Assembly: GCF_009905375.1 (NCBI RefSeq)
Contig: NC_133647.1
Span: 138,069,263-138,133,262, forward strand
Length of the DNA stretch: 64,000 bases
Direction: 5' to 3'
Origin: Apium graveolens
Lineage: Eukaryota; Streptophyta; Magnoliopsida; Apiales; Apiaceae
This document shows, one piece after another, positions 11,480 to 24,526 of the stretch. The notes beneath the pieces are model-generated. The model saw only the letters and a list, made by a program, of their open reading frames with translations, did not search any database and had not been told where the DNA came from. Within the stretch, counting starts at the first letter, position 1; each line of letters opens with the position of its first letter. The translations under genes and the position numbers were made by a program.

Positions 11480-14400
11480 ATGGCCAATTCACCAAATCAC
11501 CCTGAAGAATAAACGCCACCCCAAAACCAAAATCAAAACCAAGACATTCATGTGATGAACCAACTTTTTCAACTCCTACAACAACCCCCAACCTTGAGAA
11601 CCGAAAATTTCAAACACTTTCAATCCGTTCATCCCCCAGAATTCATAGGTTTTCCCGATCCGATTAAAGCTCAGTCCTGGATAAGAGAAATGGAGAAAGA
11701 TTTTGAGTTAGCAAAACTTAAGAACGAGAACAAGACAAAATACGTAAGTTATTACTTGAAGGATGAGGCCGGCTATTGGTGGAATCTACCAAAGCGTTGC
11801 CAGAAGAAGGAGAAGCTATTTCCTGGAAGAATTTTACGGAACTATTTCTCGAGAAGTATTTACTGAATTACATGCAAGATCAGTTGGAGATGAGGTTTCT
11901 GGATTTAAATCAAGAGAATATGACAGTAACAGAGTACGAAGTGAAGTTTTCAGAGTTAGCAAGGATTGTGCCTGAGTATGTGAATATAAAAGCTAAGAAA
12001 GCTAAAAGATTTCAACAAGGACTTAAGCTATGGATTCGTAGTCAGGTGGCTCTTCTCGAGATAAAAACATATGCTGCTGTGGTATAGAAGGCCATGATCA
12101 TGGAAGGAGAAAGAGAAGCAACTAGAAGGGAGAATGAAGGAAAGAAAATGAAGTTTGAGGATTCAGAATAGGATCAAGGAAGCTTTTAAGTTTAGAGGAA
12201 GATTTGGGAAGAGTGTTAGCAATGCTGGTCAGAAATTCCAGAAGTTTAAGCCTGGAAACGGGAATTAAAAAAATCGCTTTCAGAAAGCTGGACAATCGAC
12301 AAGGGACAATAGATCCCAGATTCAGGAATGCAAGACTTGTGGAAAGAGGCACCCTGGAAGATGTAATAAGCTCAATGTGACATGTTTCAAGTGCAAACAG
12401 AAATGTCATTACTCATCAGAATGCATGAGTGGTACAGGGAAGCCAGAGATGACTTGTTTTAATTGCGGGAAAGTTGACCATATGGCAAAGAATTGTAAGG
12501 ACCCTACTCAGAAAGCCAATGTTCTTAGCATTGCTGGACCACCGCCTCCACCAGTACAAACAGTTCAGCCAAGAGCGCGGACATTTATCATGACGATGAA
12601 AGATGCAGTGCAGGATGCAGATGCGGTAGCATGTACGCTTGCTATAAATTCAGTAAAACTCAAAGTGTTAATGGATTTTGGAGCTACTAGATCATTTATT
12701 TCCGAAAGTGTTGTTGATAGATTAAAGTGCGTTGCGTACCCTTTAGAATCTAATTTGATTATAGAAGTAGCGAATCAGGAAAAAGTTGCTGCCAATAGAA
12801 TTTGTCCTAGTTGCGATATTTTTATAGAAGGTCGGCACTTTTCTGCTGACTTAATACCGTTTAAGTTAGGAGAATTTGACGTTATTCTCTTGGAATGGAC
12901 TGGTTAGCAAACCACGATGCGCAGATCGAATGTAGAACCAAGAAAGTGAAATTGAGGACCAAGGATGGAACTGATATGATATTTAAAGGTAAGAAGCAAG
13001 ACAGGAAATTTCTAACGGCAATTCAGACAAGAAGATTGTTACGACAAGGATGCGAAGTTGTCTCACTTAAAGGATGTGGAGAAGGAATACCTCAGGATTG
13101 AGGACATTCTTGAGGTTAAAGAGTTTCCTGACGTATTCCCGAAGAATTACCTGGACTACCTCTGGATCGAGAGATTGAATTCACAATCGATTTGGCTCTT
13201 GGAACGGAACAAGTTTCGAAAGCTCCCTATCGAATGGCGCCCATTGAAATGAATGAACTAGTAGTGTAGTTGCAAGAATTATTGGATAAAGGAGTTATTT
13301 GATCGAGTGTCTCCCCGTGGGGCGCACCAGTGCTGTTCGTTAATAAGAAAGATGGAAGCATGAGATTATGTATCGATTATCGTGAATTCAATAAGCTGAC
13401 TATCAAGAATAAGTACCCTCTCCCGTGAATCGATGATGTATTTGATCAGTTGAAAGGAGGTACTTGTTTCTTTAAGATCTATTTAAGTTCTGGATATCAT
13501 CAACTAAAGATTAAGGTGGAAGATATATCCAAGACAGCGTTTCAAATGAGAAATGGTCATTATGAATTCTTGGTAATGGCGTTTGGTATGACGAATGCGC
13601 AATCTGCTTTTATGGATCTTATGAATCGAGTGTTTAAGAAATACTTGGACAAGTTTGTAATAGTGTTTATTGACGATATCTTGATTTACTCAAGGTCGGA
13701 AGAAGAGCATATGAAGCATTTGAAGATTGCTTTGGAAATCCTGAGGAAAGAGAAGTTGTACGCGAAGTTTTCAAAATGCGAGTTTTGGCTAAAGGAAGTT
13801 CAGTTTCTTGGACATGTAGTTAATAACAAAGGTATCAAAGTAGATCTTGCGAAGATTGAAGCTGTTATGAATTGGGAAAGACCAAAGACTCAAATAAAAG
13901 TGAGAAGCTTTTTCGGACTAGCTGGATATTACCGATAATTCGTTCAAGATTTTTCTAAGATTGCGGTTCCATTGATTAAGTTGACGAGGAAAAATGAAAA
14001 ATGGCTAGTTTGTAATATATACCGATGCTTCGTATAAAGGACTAGGTCATGTGTTGATGCAGCACAAAAAGGTGATAGCGTATGCTTCACGTCAATTGAA
14101 GCCACACGAGCAGAAATATCCCACATATAACTAGGAATTAACAGCAATTATGTTTGCTCTTAAGATTTGGAGACATCATTTGTATGAAGAGAAATGTGAA
14201 ATTTATACGGACCACAAAAGCTTGAAGTATATTTTCACCCAGAAAGAATTGAACATAAGACAAAGGAGATGATTGGAATTAATCAAGGATTACAACTGCA
14301 CGATAAGTTATCATCCTGGAAAGGCGAATGTTGTAGCGAAAGCGCTAAGCCGCAAGGAAATATTGAATATGTTAACTTCATCTTCCGAATTGATCAAGGA

Positions 14401-15894
14401 GTTCGAGAAGTTGGAAATCGAGACACAAATCCAGAGATTAGCAAAGGAAGTGATATACATAATGTCATTTCAGCCAGAGATTCTTGAAAAGATTCGATAT
14501 TGTCAGAAGCAAGTGATGGACCACGAGAAGGATAAATTATCAGGAGAAGAGATTAGAGCTCAAAAGGATGATAAAGGAATATATGGAGTCTGTTCACATA
14601 TTTGGATTCCTAATGTTATAGAGTTAAAGCACGAGATTCTACACGAAGCGCATAATTCGAGATTTTCGATTCATCCTGGAAGTACGAAAATGTACAAGGA
14701 CTTGAAAGAGAACTATTGGTGGCCGAACATGAAAAAGGAAATTGCAAAGTGGATAAGTAACTACTATACGTGTCAAAGAGTAAAGGCAGAACACCAACGA
14801 CTGAGTGGATTTCTTCAGCCACTAGACATACCTGAATGGAAATGGGAACATATTGCAATGGATTTTGTGGTAGGATCACCAAAGTCCAAGGCTAATCATG
14901 ATGCAATTTGGGTGATTATCGATTGACTGACAAAGTCAGTGCATTTTTTGCCAATCAATAAAAGATTCTCATTAGAAAGGTTAGTCAAGTTGTACCTGAA
15001 CGAAATAGTGATGCGTTATAGAGTACTAGTATCTATCGTGTCTGATAGAGATCTAAGGTTTAACTCAAGATTTTGGCGACAATTTTATGATCATGTGGGT
15101 ACAAAGTTGAAAATGAGCACCGCGTATCACCCGTAGACAGATGGACAAAGTGAAAGAACTATTTAAATGATCAAAGACATGTTGAGAATCTGTGCATTGG
15201 ATTTCAAAGGAAATTGGGATGACCATTTGTCGCTGATCGAATTTTCGTATAATAACAGTTATCACGTGATTATTGGCATGCCGCCTTATGAGGCATTGTA
15301 CGAAAGAAAATTCAGATCTCCTACATATTGGAATGAAGTTGGCGAACGCAAGCTGTTCGGCCCAGAACTAGTTCAACAAACGAAAGAGAAAGTGGAAGTG
15401 ATTCACAAAAGGTTGGTAGCTGCTCAAGATCGACAAAGGAAATATGCAGACCAGAATCGAAAGGATACAGTATTCAAACTCGGAGATAAAGCGTTGATAA
15501 AGATATCTACATGGAAAGGCTTATTCAGATTCGGAAAGAAAGGAAAGCCGAGTTCCAGATATATTGGACCATTCGAAGTGTTAAAGCAAGTCGGAAAAGT
15601 GCCATACGAGTTAGCATTACCTCTGTAGATGCAACATCTCCATAACGTGTTCCACATATCTTTTTTAAAGAAGTATAATGCAGATGCTAGCCACGTGATC
15701 AAATTAGAACCCGTGGAAATTCAGCAATATCCGTCTTATGTGGAACAACCCGTTCAAATTTTAGATCGAAAAAAGCGCTTAGAAATAAAGTGGTGCCATT
15801 AGTTAGAGTTTTGTGGAGAAATCTTAAGGTTGAAGAAACAACTTGGGAATTAGAAAGTGAAATGCGAGAAAAGTATCCCCATTTCTTTGCTTAG
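11480..15894 (+). pseudogene. Element C gag-pol polyprotein, frameshifted and with many stops
   Basis: ATG at 11480 (MANSPNHP), with a stop after ten codons. Domains in order: Gag core around 11600-12080; zinc knuckles around 12377-12500 (CFNCGKVDHMAKNC); protease around 12660, with active-site Ser replaced by Phe (DFGATRSF); RT at about 13300-13940 with FIDD; RNase H around 14025-14300, with roughly 30 codons missing between RT and RNase H compared with B; integrase His-Cys finger near 14650-14790 and core to about 15290; the GPFEVLK region near 15570; and a chromodomain-like tail ending about 15894 (TWELESEMREKYP). Several frameshifts and stops make it non-functional. Confidence 0.85.
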
Positions 15895-15919
15895 ACTAGA
15901 TTCTAAGGACATAATCCAT

Positions 15920-15933
15920 TTAAGGGGGTACAT
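15920..15933 (+). promoter_or_regulatory. Polypurine tract of element C
   Basis: TTTAAGGGGG followed by TACAT lies immediately before the LTR start TGTAATGACTGG, just past the end of pol. This is the expected site of plus-strand priming. Confidence 0.6.
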
Positions 15934-16900
15934 TGTAATGACTGGGAATTTCGTGATATAATTATGTGAATAAAGTATAGTTTTGTGGACTATGTGGATT
16001 TATGTGTGAATAAATATAAAGTTATATAATTTTTTGGCTTATGTGTAGTTTCTGTGAAATAGTAATAGAGAAAGGGCAAAGCCTTGTTTCAGTTTGATGA
16101 GTCAACGAAAGGCTTAAACTATGATTGTCGGGCCGTCAGGTAGAACGGGACCTGTTATTCGAAAGATGGATTAAATGAGAAGAAAAAAGAATGATAAAAT
16201 TGAGGATTATAATAAGTTATGATAAATGTTGAGTCTCTCTGTGTGTTTCCGTGATTTGGATTTATAACTGAGAAAGGTACATCATTATTTGAATTATCGG
16301 GTAATTGTTACTCGCGTAATCAGCTATTACAAAGGGGAATGATGTGTTAATTATACGATTATGAAAAATGTTTGATGTTATTGTGTGAATATATGTTATT
16401 TCAAATTTGCGAGTATGAATCTGTGATTCACGAGTTTTTAAATATTTTTCAGATGATTTATTTGGTAAAATAAGGATTAATTGATCCTTATATATTTTTA
16501 TAAAATTATTAAAATATGATCAAGTTGTGAATTTTTCTTTATTATCTCTGGAATAGTCCTAGAGATTTTCTAAAAATGATAATTGGGTTTATTTTGATTT
16601 GCTGATATTTTAAAATAATTTTCCAGAGTTTATTTCTCTTATTAGAGATTTATTTATAAAAATTCATAGAAAATAAACTATTCGCTCAAAAAATATTCTA
16701 AAATTATGGGAGAAGAGATAATTTCATAATCTTTATTTAAAAATAAGATTTGTGTCATTTTTAAATGATAATTCATTTTTTCCTCATCAATTATGAGTTA
16801 TTGATTTATAAATCCTTTCGATTGTTCCCTTGTACTGTTATTCTTTACAAAAGTTTTGCAATCAGAATCATATATACGAATTCCCTTCATGTGTAAGGTC
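15934..16900 (+). repeat. Start of the 3' LTR of element C (partial)
   Basis: Begins TGTAATGACTGGGAATTTCG directly after the polypurine tract. It is AT-rich and non-coding. The 3' end is not found; decayed protease-like sequence of element D is visible from about 16980, so the LTR appears cut somewhere near 16900. I could not place the junction exactly. Confidence 0.55.
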
Positions 16901-19900
16901 TATTCTTTAAGTGTTTTAAAAGAAGTGAAATGATCCCGTGTAGCAGATGGAGTTACATGTTGAGTATGGATAATTGCAAGCCAATAAATGGTGGACATTT
17001 ACGTGCAAAGAACAATCATTATGCTAATGATGTGGTTGTTACAAAGACATCAAATCAGAAGCGGAAATTTGTATATATGATACGTTTCAAGTCTGAGATT
17101 TTGGTGTGGATTGGAGTAGTTAGCGGACCGTATGGGGTAAATTAACTATAGAAATAAGAAAGTAAAGCTGCGTAACCGGATAAGGAAAATGATTGATTGG
17201 ACAGCAGAAGCGAATGAAGAAATTCTTAATAATAACCAGACAATCGATTAATATATTGTGAAGGTGAAGCATACCTCAATCATGTGGGAGATACTTGTCA
17301 TGAAGGTTTAAGATCGAAGAAATTCTAGATACGAATAAACTTCGAGTGTGTTCTTCAAGGAATGGCTGGGTTTTCCCACTCAAGTAAGTGAGTTATGGTA
17401 AATTTGATGCTCATAACAGAGCCAGTGAAGAAGGTTCATTATAGAAAGACATAAGTGGAGATGAAGATATGGTGATTCAACTTTAATTTTTTTTAAGAAG
17501 TAATGCTTTAAAACCAATGGAATTATTTCACAAGAATATGATAGTGTTGGTTGAGAACATGTGTTGGTTATCAGAAGTTGAACAAGTTAATTAGTAAGAA
17601 CAAGTGTATATTGTCAAGGATAGTTGAATTGTTAATCAGAGAGCTTAAATTGAAATATGGACTAGAAGAATTCTAGAATAATTTATAATTGTATTCGTTA
17701 GTGATATTCTGTTATAATCAGAAGAAACAAGAAAAGGTATAGTATAATACGAAATGGTTCGCTGTAATCTTAAGTTGAACTAAAAGTATGGGTTGTGATG
17801 GTTAGTATTATATGTGGTGGTAAAATGGTGAGTTTAGAAGGTAGTAGTTGATTGGTATACTTGTGGGTTGATTGTTAGTTGTTTGATTGATTGTTGGTGT
17901 CGGCTTGAGTCCGACTGGTAGTCAATAATATAAAGGAGATGCTGCTCAAATTTTTGAAAAATAACCTACTTTAAAGGTAGAAAGTATACTTCCGTGTGAT
18001 TGATATTCCTGTTGATACTCCAAATAATTATTATCTCGATTTTTGAAAGAGGTTGTTACATCCAATCCGACTATATATAATTGGTCTTTGATTTTATTTA
18101 GTTAATCATCACTTGGTGCAATTGATCAATTAATTGAGTTAATTGGTTAATTTTACCAATTAATGGTCAGTTAGATGGAAATCGATTCCAATTAGATTAA
18201 GTTAAATTCTGATGTGATTTTAAAATTCGAAATCAAAGCAATGAGGAATTTGGAGAAAGTAAGGACACCAATAGAATTTAGAAATTGCTGCAAGTGTGTA
18301 AGGCTTTACTTGGATAAAAAATGCCCTTCGAAATGGACAAGAGAAATAAAAAGTTATTTATATGGACAAGTGAGAAGAATGTTTTCAAGAACTAAAAATT
18401 TAAGATAGAGCAAAGAGAAGGAAGGAAGGAACAGAAAAAGGGAAGTGGAATAAAGAAGAGATTAGTAACTACACCAATATGGATTTTGTTAGACAATCAA
18501 AGAAATTTTATCATCTGCAATAAGGTTTTATTAAAGGACTTGAAGGTATACTAACATAGAACGACGATGTAATGAGAATTACTCCAAAATACCGGAAAAC
18601 TCACGAATACAAGTATCCGACGTATGGTAGAAATTAATAATGATAGTAACGTATATGAATTGAAAGATTTCATTCTAGAGTTAGCCACAAGAATGGTTTA
18701 TTTGATGAAGAACCGAACAGTGCTATTGGAAGACTCACTTATGTTAAGAAGAAATAATGTGCTATGAGAATGAAGAACTTAAATAGGAAAGAAAGTGGAA
18801 TCAAAAGGATGATAAAGAAACTTTATAAAATGCAATGATATAGGTAAGATATGGGTATTATGTAGGGCAGAAGTAAAGTGAAAAATTTGATGAAACATTG
18901 GTAAATTGAGATAGGGAATGCATCTCAGGAGTACGATTAAGTACCGAGGGCTAAAAGAAAATATCTAATGACCAGACATGAAGAGAAAATGGGGGAAATC
19001 ATCAATTGAATCATTATTGATAGGTTATCCCAAACCTAGTCATTCTCTTTTATTAATAAACAGTTTGTCCAATAAGTGGGTTAGTTGCTACTTGAAGAAA
19101 TGGTGGTACGTCATCAAATCCAGGAATTGATTGTAAATGATCAAAATTATTTGATTTGAGATTTGACAGAAGTTTTCAGAATACGATGAATTATGTCAAA
19201 CCAGAATAGTATATACCACTCCTAGATGAATGAGCATTAAGTCAGGCGGAACTAAAAGATAGGAATTTGGCTAAACATCGATAACTCAAGGGATTCAAGT
19301 TACTCCGAGAATATGATACAAGACACAGATGCCAAAGAAGGCTTTCTGATAATATGGCATAAAAAAAAGAATAAACGTTATATGTGACTAGACATCAAGG
19401 AAGAGCATTGCAGTTAGTTTCGTATGAGAACTCCCTAGAACAAAAATAAGTGATAATATGGGTTAGAAGATGCGGGTGATGCCTCCATGTTAATATATTT
19501 CTTCTAAATAGTAAGAGATTTTCGGCAAATATACTCGATTGTGATTCATGGAAATTAAGGTATGATGATAAGTTTGTGCGTTAATTATATCCAGACGAAA
19601 TTTTCTCGTTAATTCTTAAGTCTGGAGTAATTTCAAGAATATTAGAAATCGAATACGCCATGGTTTCAGTATATCATTCGCATATGGATAAGAAGATTAA
19701 GGGAACAATGAAAGAGTCTCAAATGCGATTGGAAGCAATTACAAACTAGGTTAATTGAACAAAGAAACATGTGGGAATGAGGTTCAACAATCAGTAACTA
19801 TTGGAAACGTTCATGAGCATGAATTACTAGAATTAGAAAGAAAAGAGAATTAATATGCATTATGCTGGTCCTTTTGAGACAGTAAAATAGGCTGTATAAG

Positions 19901-20170
19901 TGTAAGTGAGTTGGATTAACCGCCACACGTATAGCAGGTTCATACGGTGTTTATATGTGTATACTCAGGAAGAGTAATTTAGCTTCATTATATATATAAA
20001 ATGGAGACTTGAGTTAAGTTATAAGAGCAACTAATAGATTATGATGTCAGTAAGAGGCTGTTGAGTAATGTTTGTTGTTGCAAGTTAAAGTTTATGAAAA
20101 GTTGTATGGTTGAAGGATCAACCTGAGAAAATGGAAATGAGATACATGAATGTATCATTATCTAATCCTT
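16900..20170 (+). pseudogene. Element D: highly decayed Ty3/gypsy pol
   Basis: No long ORF remains, but short translated stretches in shifting frames match pol in the correct order: a protease-end-like segment near 17090-17140; the protease-RT linker near 17260-17450; an RT palm with FVSDIL where FIDDIL is expected near 17690; an integrase core end (VYHSHMDKK, matching the AYHPQTDGQ region) near 19660-19700; YAGPFETVK near 19860; and a chromodomain-like TWEMEMR near 20120. The stretch 17850-18540 has no recognisable coding sequence and may hold another insertion. D is clearly older or more mutated than B and C. Confidence 0.6.
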
Positions 20171-20198
20171 AGCATGATTCCAAGGACAAAATCCTTTT

Positions 20199-20211
20199 AA
20201 GGGGGGAAGGA
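20199..20211 (+). promoter_or_regulatory. Polypurine tract of element D
   Basis: AAGGGGGGAAGGA lies directly before an LTR start TGTAATATTCG and just after the last recognisable pol codons. It marks the 3' LTR of D. Confidence 0.65.
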
Positions 20212-20752
20212 TGTAATATTCGTGATATAGCGTGTAATTATTTTTATCAATAAATAATTATTATGTGATTATTAAATATTTTTTGCTGAATTACCTGATG
20301 ATTGGTGTTGATATGTGGATGTTTATATGTGATAAAGTACAGGTATGCTAATTTTAATAGGTCCATAATAAAATATAGATAATTGTAATATTTTTCTGGT
20401 AATTTTTGGACTGTTATATGATTTTATAATAATTTATGAATTTATTAATTATTTTCTAAATAATTACAAAATAATTTTATAAAGTCGGGAATCGTTCAAC
20501 TTCAACCATTTTTACGTTTTTACAACCCGAAACTCTTCGAAAAACACCTTTCTAACCTAATCTGATTATTCCGGACATTTTCTGTGTTTTGACTTTTTCA
20601 ATCCGGAGTACGGTTTGACCCGTACGCATCCCGGCGCAAAATTTTCGATACGATACTCATTTCGATAGATTAACAAAGCTCGTATTCTTGAAAAACGGGA
20701 TATTATTACATTAATTTTGTATAAAGTGTTTTATAAGAAGCCCGGTTTTGAT

Positions 20753-20812
20753 AATTATTCAAAAGTTTTGATAATTATCCAAAAGTTTTGATAATTATCC
20801 AAAACGGATCGT
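20753..20812 (+). repeat. Short tandem repeat, about 21-bp unit, three copies
   Basis: The unit TTTTGATAATTATCCAAAAG occurs three times head to tail with one substitution in the first copy. It is inside the D LTR. Confidence 0.8.
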
Positions 20813-23059
20813 TTTTGCAGTTACTTAGCGGCTAAATAACTTATTTTTCGATCCAATACGATCCAACGCATATTAATATTCCATAAATATAAAAAGCCCT
20901 TTTCTTATTTCATTTTATTCGTAAAAGCATAATCGATCAGTAAAAATATAGAAAATACAGAAAAAACCCTAATTAATCGTCGCGTTCTTGAAAATCAAAC
21001 TTAAATCCGAATGTGTTATCGAACTCGGAATCGCGCATGCCACATACGGAGTTGAAGCTATCGAAAAGCTCTTTCTGAATCAACCATCAATTTCAGTGCA
21101 GAAATCAAGGTTTTGATCTTATTTATTTGTTTTATTTCGAAATAATTAATAATTAAAATAGGAATTTTTGATGTTGATGTTGTTTATATGATTTGATGCT
21201 AGAATCATATAGATAATTTTGTCCTGATCATTTTGGTATATTATATGACTGATTTGGAGTTCAATAACATGTTGAAATTGCTGTTTGATTCTCGAATTGA
21301 AGAACCAGGGTTAATAGCTATGAATATTTATAATTGAAATTTAGACGTTTCTTTGATTGGGATTATTAGTTAAAATTGATTGCATGGTTGAGTAGATCGT
21401 TTAACAACGGATCAAATGGTATATTTGAAATCAACAAACGATTCCTGGAACGATTTAATCGAACTTCGCCGGAAAACGCCGCATGGTGGCGTCGGAAAAT
21501 TTTGGCTGAGATTTCCAGAAGATTTACGAATCATCTACTTGAAATAATCACATATATGAGTTCCTGGAGTTCAAGGGAACAAACCCCATTAATTTGATCG
21601 AGTTCTAGGCAGTATTTGGCTGTCCGGAAAAGCTCGGGGTCGCCGGCAATGGCGACCGCCGGCGTAGGGTGGGGAAGATAGCAAAATTGTTGTTTGACCC
21701 CCCTGGTTTGCATAGTTTTGTATTTCAGTCCCTGTGGTTTCAAAACTTTATAAAAATTATATTTCTGTTTTAATTATTTACAAAAATTATATTTTCTTTT
21801 TATAATTTTTTTCAGAAATTGTTTTTATTTATTTTAAATTCCAAAAATCAATATTTTTAATTCTAAAAACTATTTTTAATTCTAAAATAAATCTTAATTA
21901 ATTAATCAATTAGTTTTAGTTGATAATTAATTATTTAATTAGTCAATTAATTTAAATATTAATTGATTAATTAATTTAATTTGTTATTAATTAATTTGAA
22001 TTGATTATTTAATTAGATTTAATTATTTATTTGGATTTAAAAATTTTGAAAAATAGCTTCGAGCTTTAAAATATTATTTTAAATTATTTTCAAGGCTCGA
22101 TAATTATTATTAAATCATTTTAAAGTCCGATTCAGGTGTTCGAACCCTATTATTTAATTATAAAATGATTCAGAGACCCGTTTTAATTCTAGAAAATGTT
22201 TAAAAATTCGTATTAAATACCTGGAAAATCATTTTAACCCCGAATCTTCTTTGAAAAATCATTTTGATCGAATATCTTGCGTGTTATGTGCTATGTGCTA
22301 TTTGATGGATGTGTTATATGCCTATGTGATTATTGTTTGACTCTTTTAGTCATAACTTTCAATCCGTAAGTCAGGTTCGGTTAAAACGAAGGGTAGATAA
22401 GAGCTTGTAACGTTTATGTGATAATTAAAATAATATGAGATTGAGTATTGATAGATACTCATGATACAAAACAAAGATAAGAAAGGCATAGGAAAGAAGA
22501 TCAAGTGACCAGTAAATAGAACTGAGACGTAGAAAAAGAAGGCAAGTGATCGATGAATAGAAGCAAGACATAGAAAAAGAAGAAAAGTGATTGATGAGTA
22601 AAACTGTTAGATGAGTACAAGTAAAGTTGGAAATCATTTGTGATAAGGCAAGTACTTCTAAACCTTTCTTGAGATAAATTGCAAATATTTCTGAACTTTC
22701 TCATAACATGTTGCTAGTATTCAAAATAAATCCTGTTTTATATTGCAAGCGCTTTAAAGTATTCAACCTTGAACCCTGATCATATCATTGAACTTGAGTT
22801 GTAAGCTTTATTTCCTGTAAACCACCAACGGGTGATTTCCCAGATATTAAACCATACAAATACAATACTACTCCACAAATACATACACACCATAAACCAA
22901 ATACTGAAACAAAATTACTTGAGCATACAGGAACTTATATATCCTGTTATACCCTATGACATTAAAGATGAACAGAAAATGATTCAGAATGAATGGCTGC
23001 TACTTCTGCTGCAAATTATGTAGACTTTATCCAATAAAATGTGTGGCTGAGGAGAGAGA

Positions 23060-23165
23060 AGCTTCTGTGGCGATCAACACAAACTTTTCTGTGGCGACAG
23101 GAGTACAGGAGGGAGCTACTTGATTTGTGTGGCGACAAGGTAGTGGATAATCTCTGTGGCGACAT
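23060..23165 (+). repeat. Four spaced copies of TGTGGCGACA
   Basis: The boxes occur at about 23066, 23091, 23129 and 23155, the first with a substitution. They lie 25-40 bases apart in otherwise unrelated sequence within the D LTR. Confidence 0.7.
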
Positions 23166-23220
23166 GTTTGTTCAAGTAATGTTTATGTACTTAAATAACA
23201 TGTACAACATGTTTTCATTT

Positions 23221-23368
23221 CCACTTTCTTTTATTTCTTTTTTTTTTATTTTCTTTTTGCTTTTTCTTTTTTCTTTTTTTGTTTTCTTTTTTTTGTTTTC
23301 TTTTTTTTGTTTTTGTTTTTCTTTTCTTTCCTTTTTTTGTTTTTCTTTTCTTTTTGTTTTTCCTTTTT
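23221..23368 (+). repeat. Low-complexity pyrimidine (T-rich) tract
   Basis: Almost 150 bases of T runs interrupted by C and occasional G. A Phe/Ser-rich ORF across it is a composition artefact. Confidence 0.9.
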
Positions 23369-24526
23369 AAGTTTAAATTGAAACTAAATTAATTTATAAA
23401 ATTAACTTAAATATAACTTAAATAAATAAACTAATTAAGATTTAGAAAATAAACTTATTTAAAGTTTATAAGATAAATCATTTTAAGTTTATTAAATAAA
23501 TTATATTAAAGTCCAAAATATAAATTTATTTAATTTAACAATTAAACTTTGAGCTTCGCTAGTCCCTTGAGTTGTTGAGCTGTATACCCTGCGCACCTCT
23601 TCTCGTACTTTAACAGATAAACAATCAATCCAAGTACGTTCCCCAACTTAACAATTCTTCTATAAATAATACCCAGATTCCTTTCACGAGCTGTTGACGC
23701 CTAGTGCAACTGGTCTGGTTCACAGACGACTAACCCCGATTCAGGTCTTCGTATTATAGCATTCAACAGACTTGAAGACATTCTTCATATAAATATACCT
23801 TGATATACCCTGGCGATGCTTATGAAATGTTTTATCAATGTTAATTATGATTCTGTTTTATTGAATTACAATGGTTATCATATTGAATCGTTTTAGAATT
23901 GGATGGTTTTATATATGTGGACCAGATTTGTGGTCATATTAGGCCAATACGTTCCTTGGATCCAGTATATAGGGCAGAGTTGTGTGCCTTGCTCGGGGTT
24001 AGCGCGTGACTGATTAGCAGCCTAACCTTGGTTTTTAAAAATGAAAAGTGAATATCCAATTCTAATCATTGCTTATCCAGAAACTTGATTCTTCTGAATC
24101 ATTTCAATTGGTCATTGTTTAACCTCAGTTATTGCTATTATGACTTGCTGAGCTAGTTTGCTCACTCTTACAAACCTTTTTATGTTTTCAATAGTTGAAA
24201 AGGAAATTGTTGGTAACGAGGATTCCCAGTCCAGTATGCGAGCTAGGATTTCAGGTTAAATTAGATCGAGCTGGCAGGAGCTTTATATTGTAGATGAGTT
24301 ATGCAAGATTGTAAGAATGATAACATTATCAGTTGTAAGTTGAACTAGTTGGGATTTGGTACGATGTAATAAAAGTTAAGGTTGTGGCTTGTTTTCATAC
24401 TTTAACCTGTTACAATCTATGATTGTGTAAAGGGTCAATGCATAAAATATTTTATATACAGGTTTATGTATTGCATGTGTGTGTTGTGAGCCCCAAACTT
24501 CTGACCCGGGTTTGGAGGGCGTCATA

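Larger units (their letters stand above)
9447..16900 (+). mobile_element. Ty3/gypsy chromovirus element C (5' LTR missing, degenerate)
   Basis: Plus-strand element related to B in gag and pol. Present are a leader with an open frame (split by a hAT-like insertion), a decayed gag-pol ending in a chromodomain-like tail, a polypurine tract and the start of a 3' LTR at 15934. The 5' LTR is not in the window: insertion of B at 9446/9447 separates it. The right boundary is uncertain; protease-like coding sequence of element D is visible by about 16980, so the C LTR must end before that. Confidence 0.7.
20212..24526 (+). repeat. 3' LTR of element D (about 4.3 kb)
   Basis: Starts TGTAATATTCGTG after the polypurine tract. 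A plausible end is at about 24526 (GGGTTTGGAGGGCGTCATA), where the usual CA terminus appears mutated. Near the 3' end it has TTGCTGAGCTAGTTTGCTCAC (24145-24166), resembling the B and A LTR modules. Inside are a 21-bp tandem repeat (20753-20812), repeated TGTGGCGACA boxes (23060-23165) and a long pyrimidine tract (23221-23368). Predicted small ORFs are low-complexity or lack similarity to any protein I know. Confidence 0.65.

Noticed and set aside
23041..23370. 109-codon Phe-rich ORF
   Set aside because: Translation of a pyrimidine tract; low complexity.
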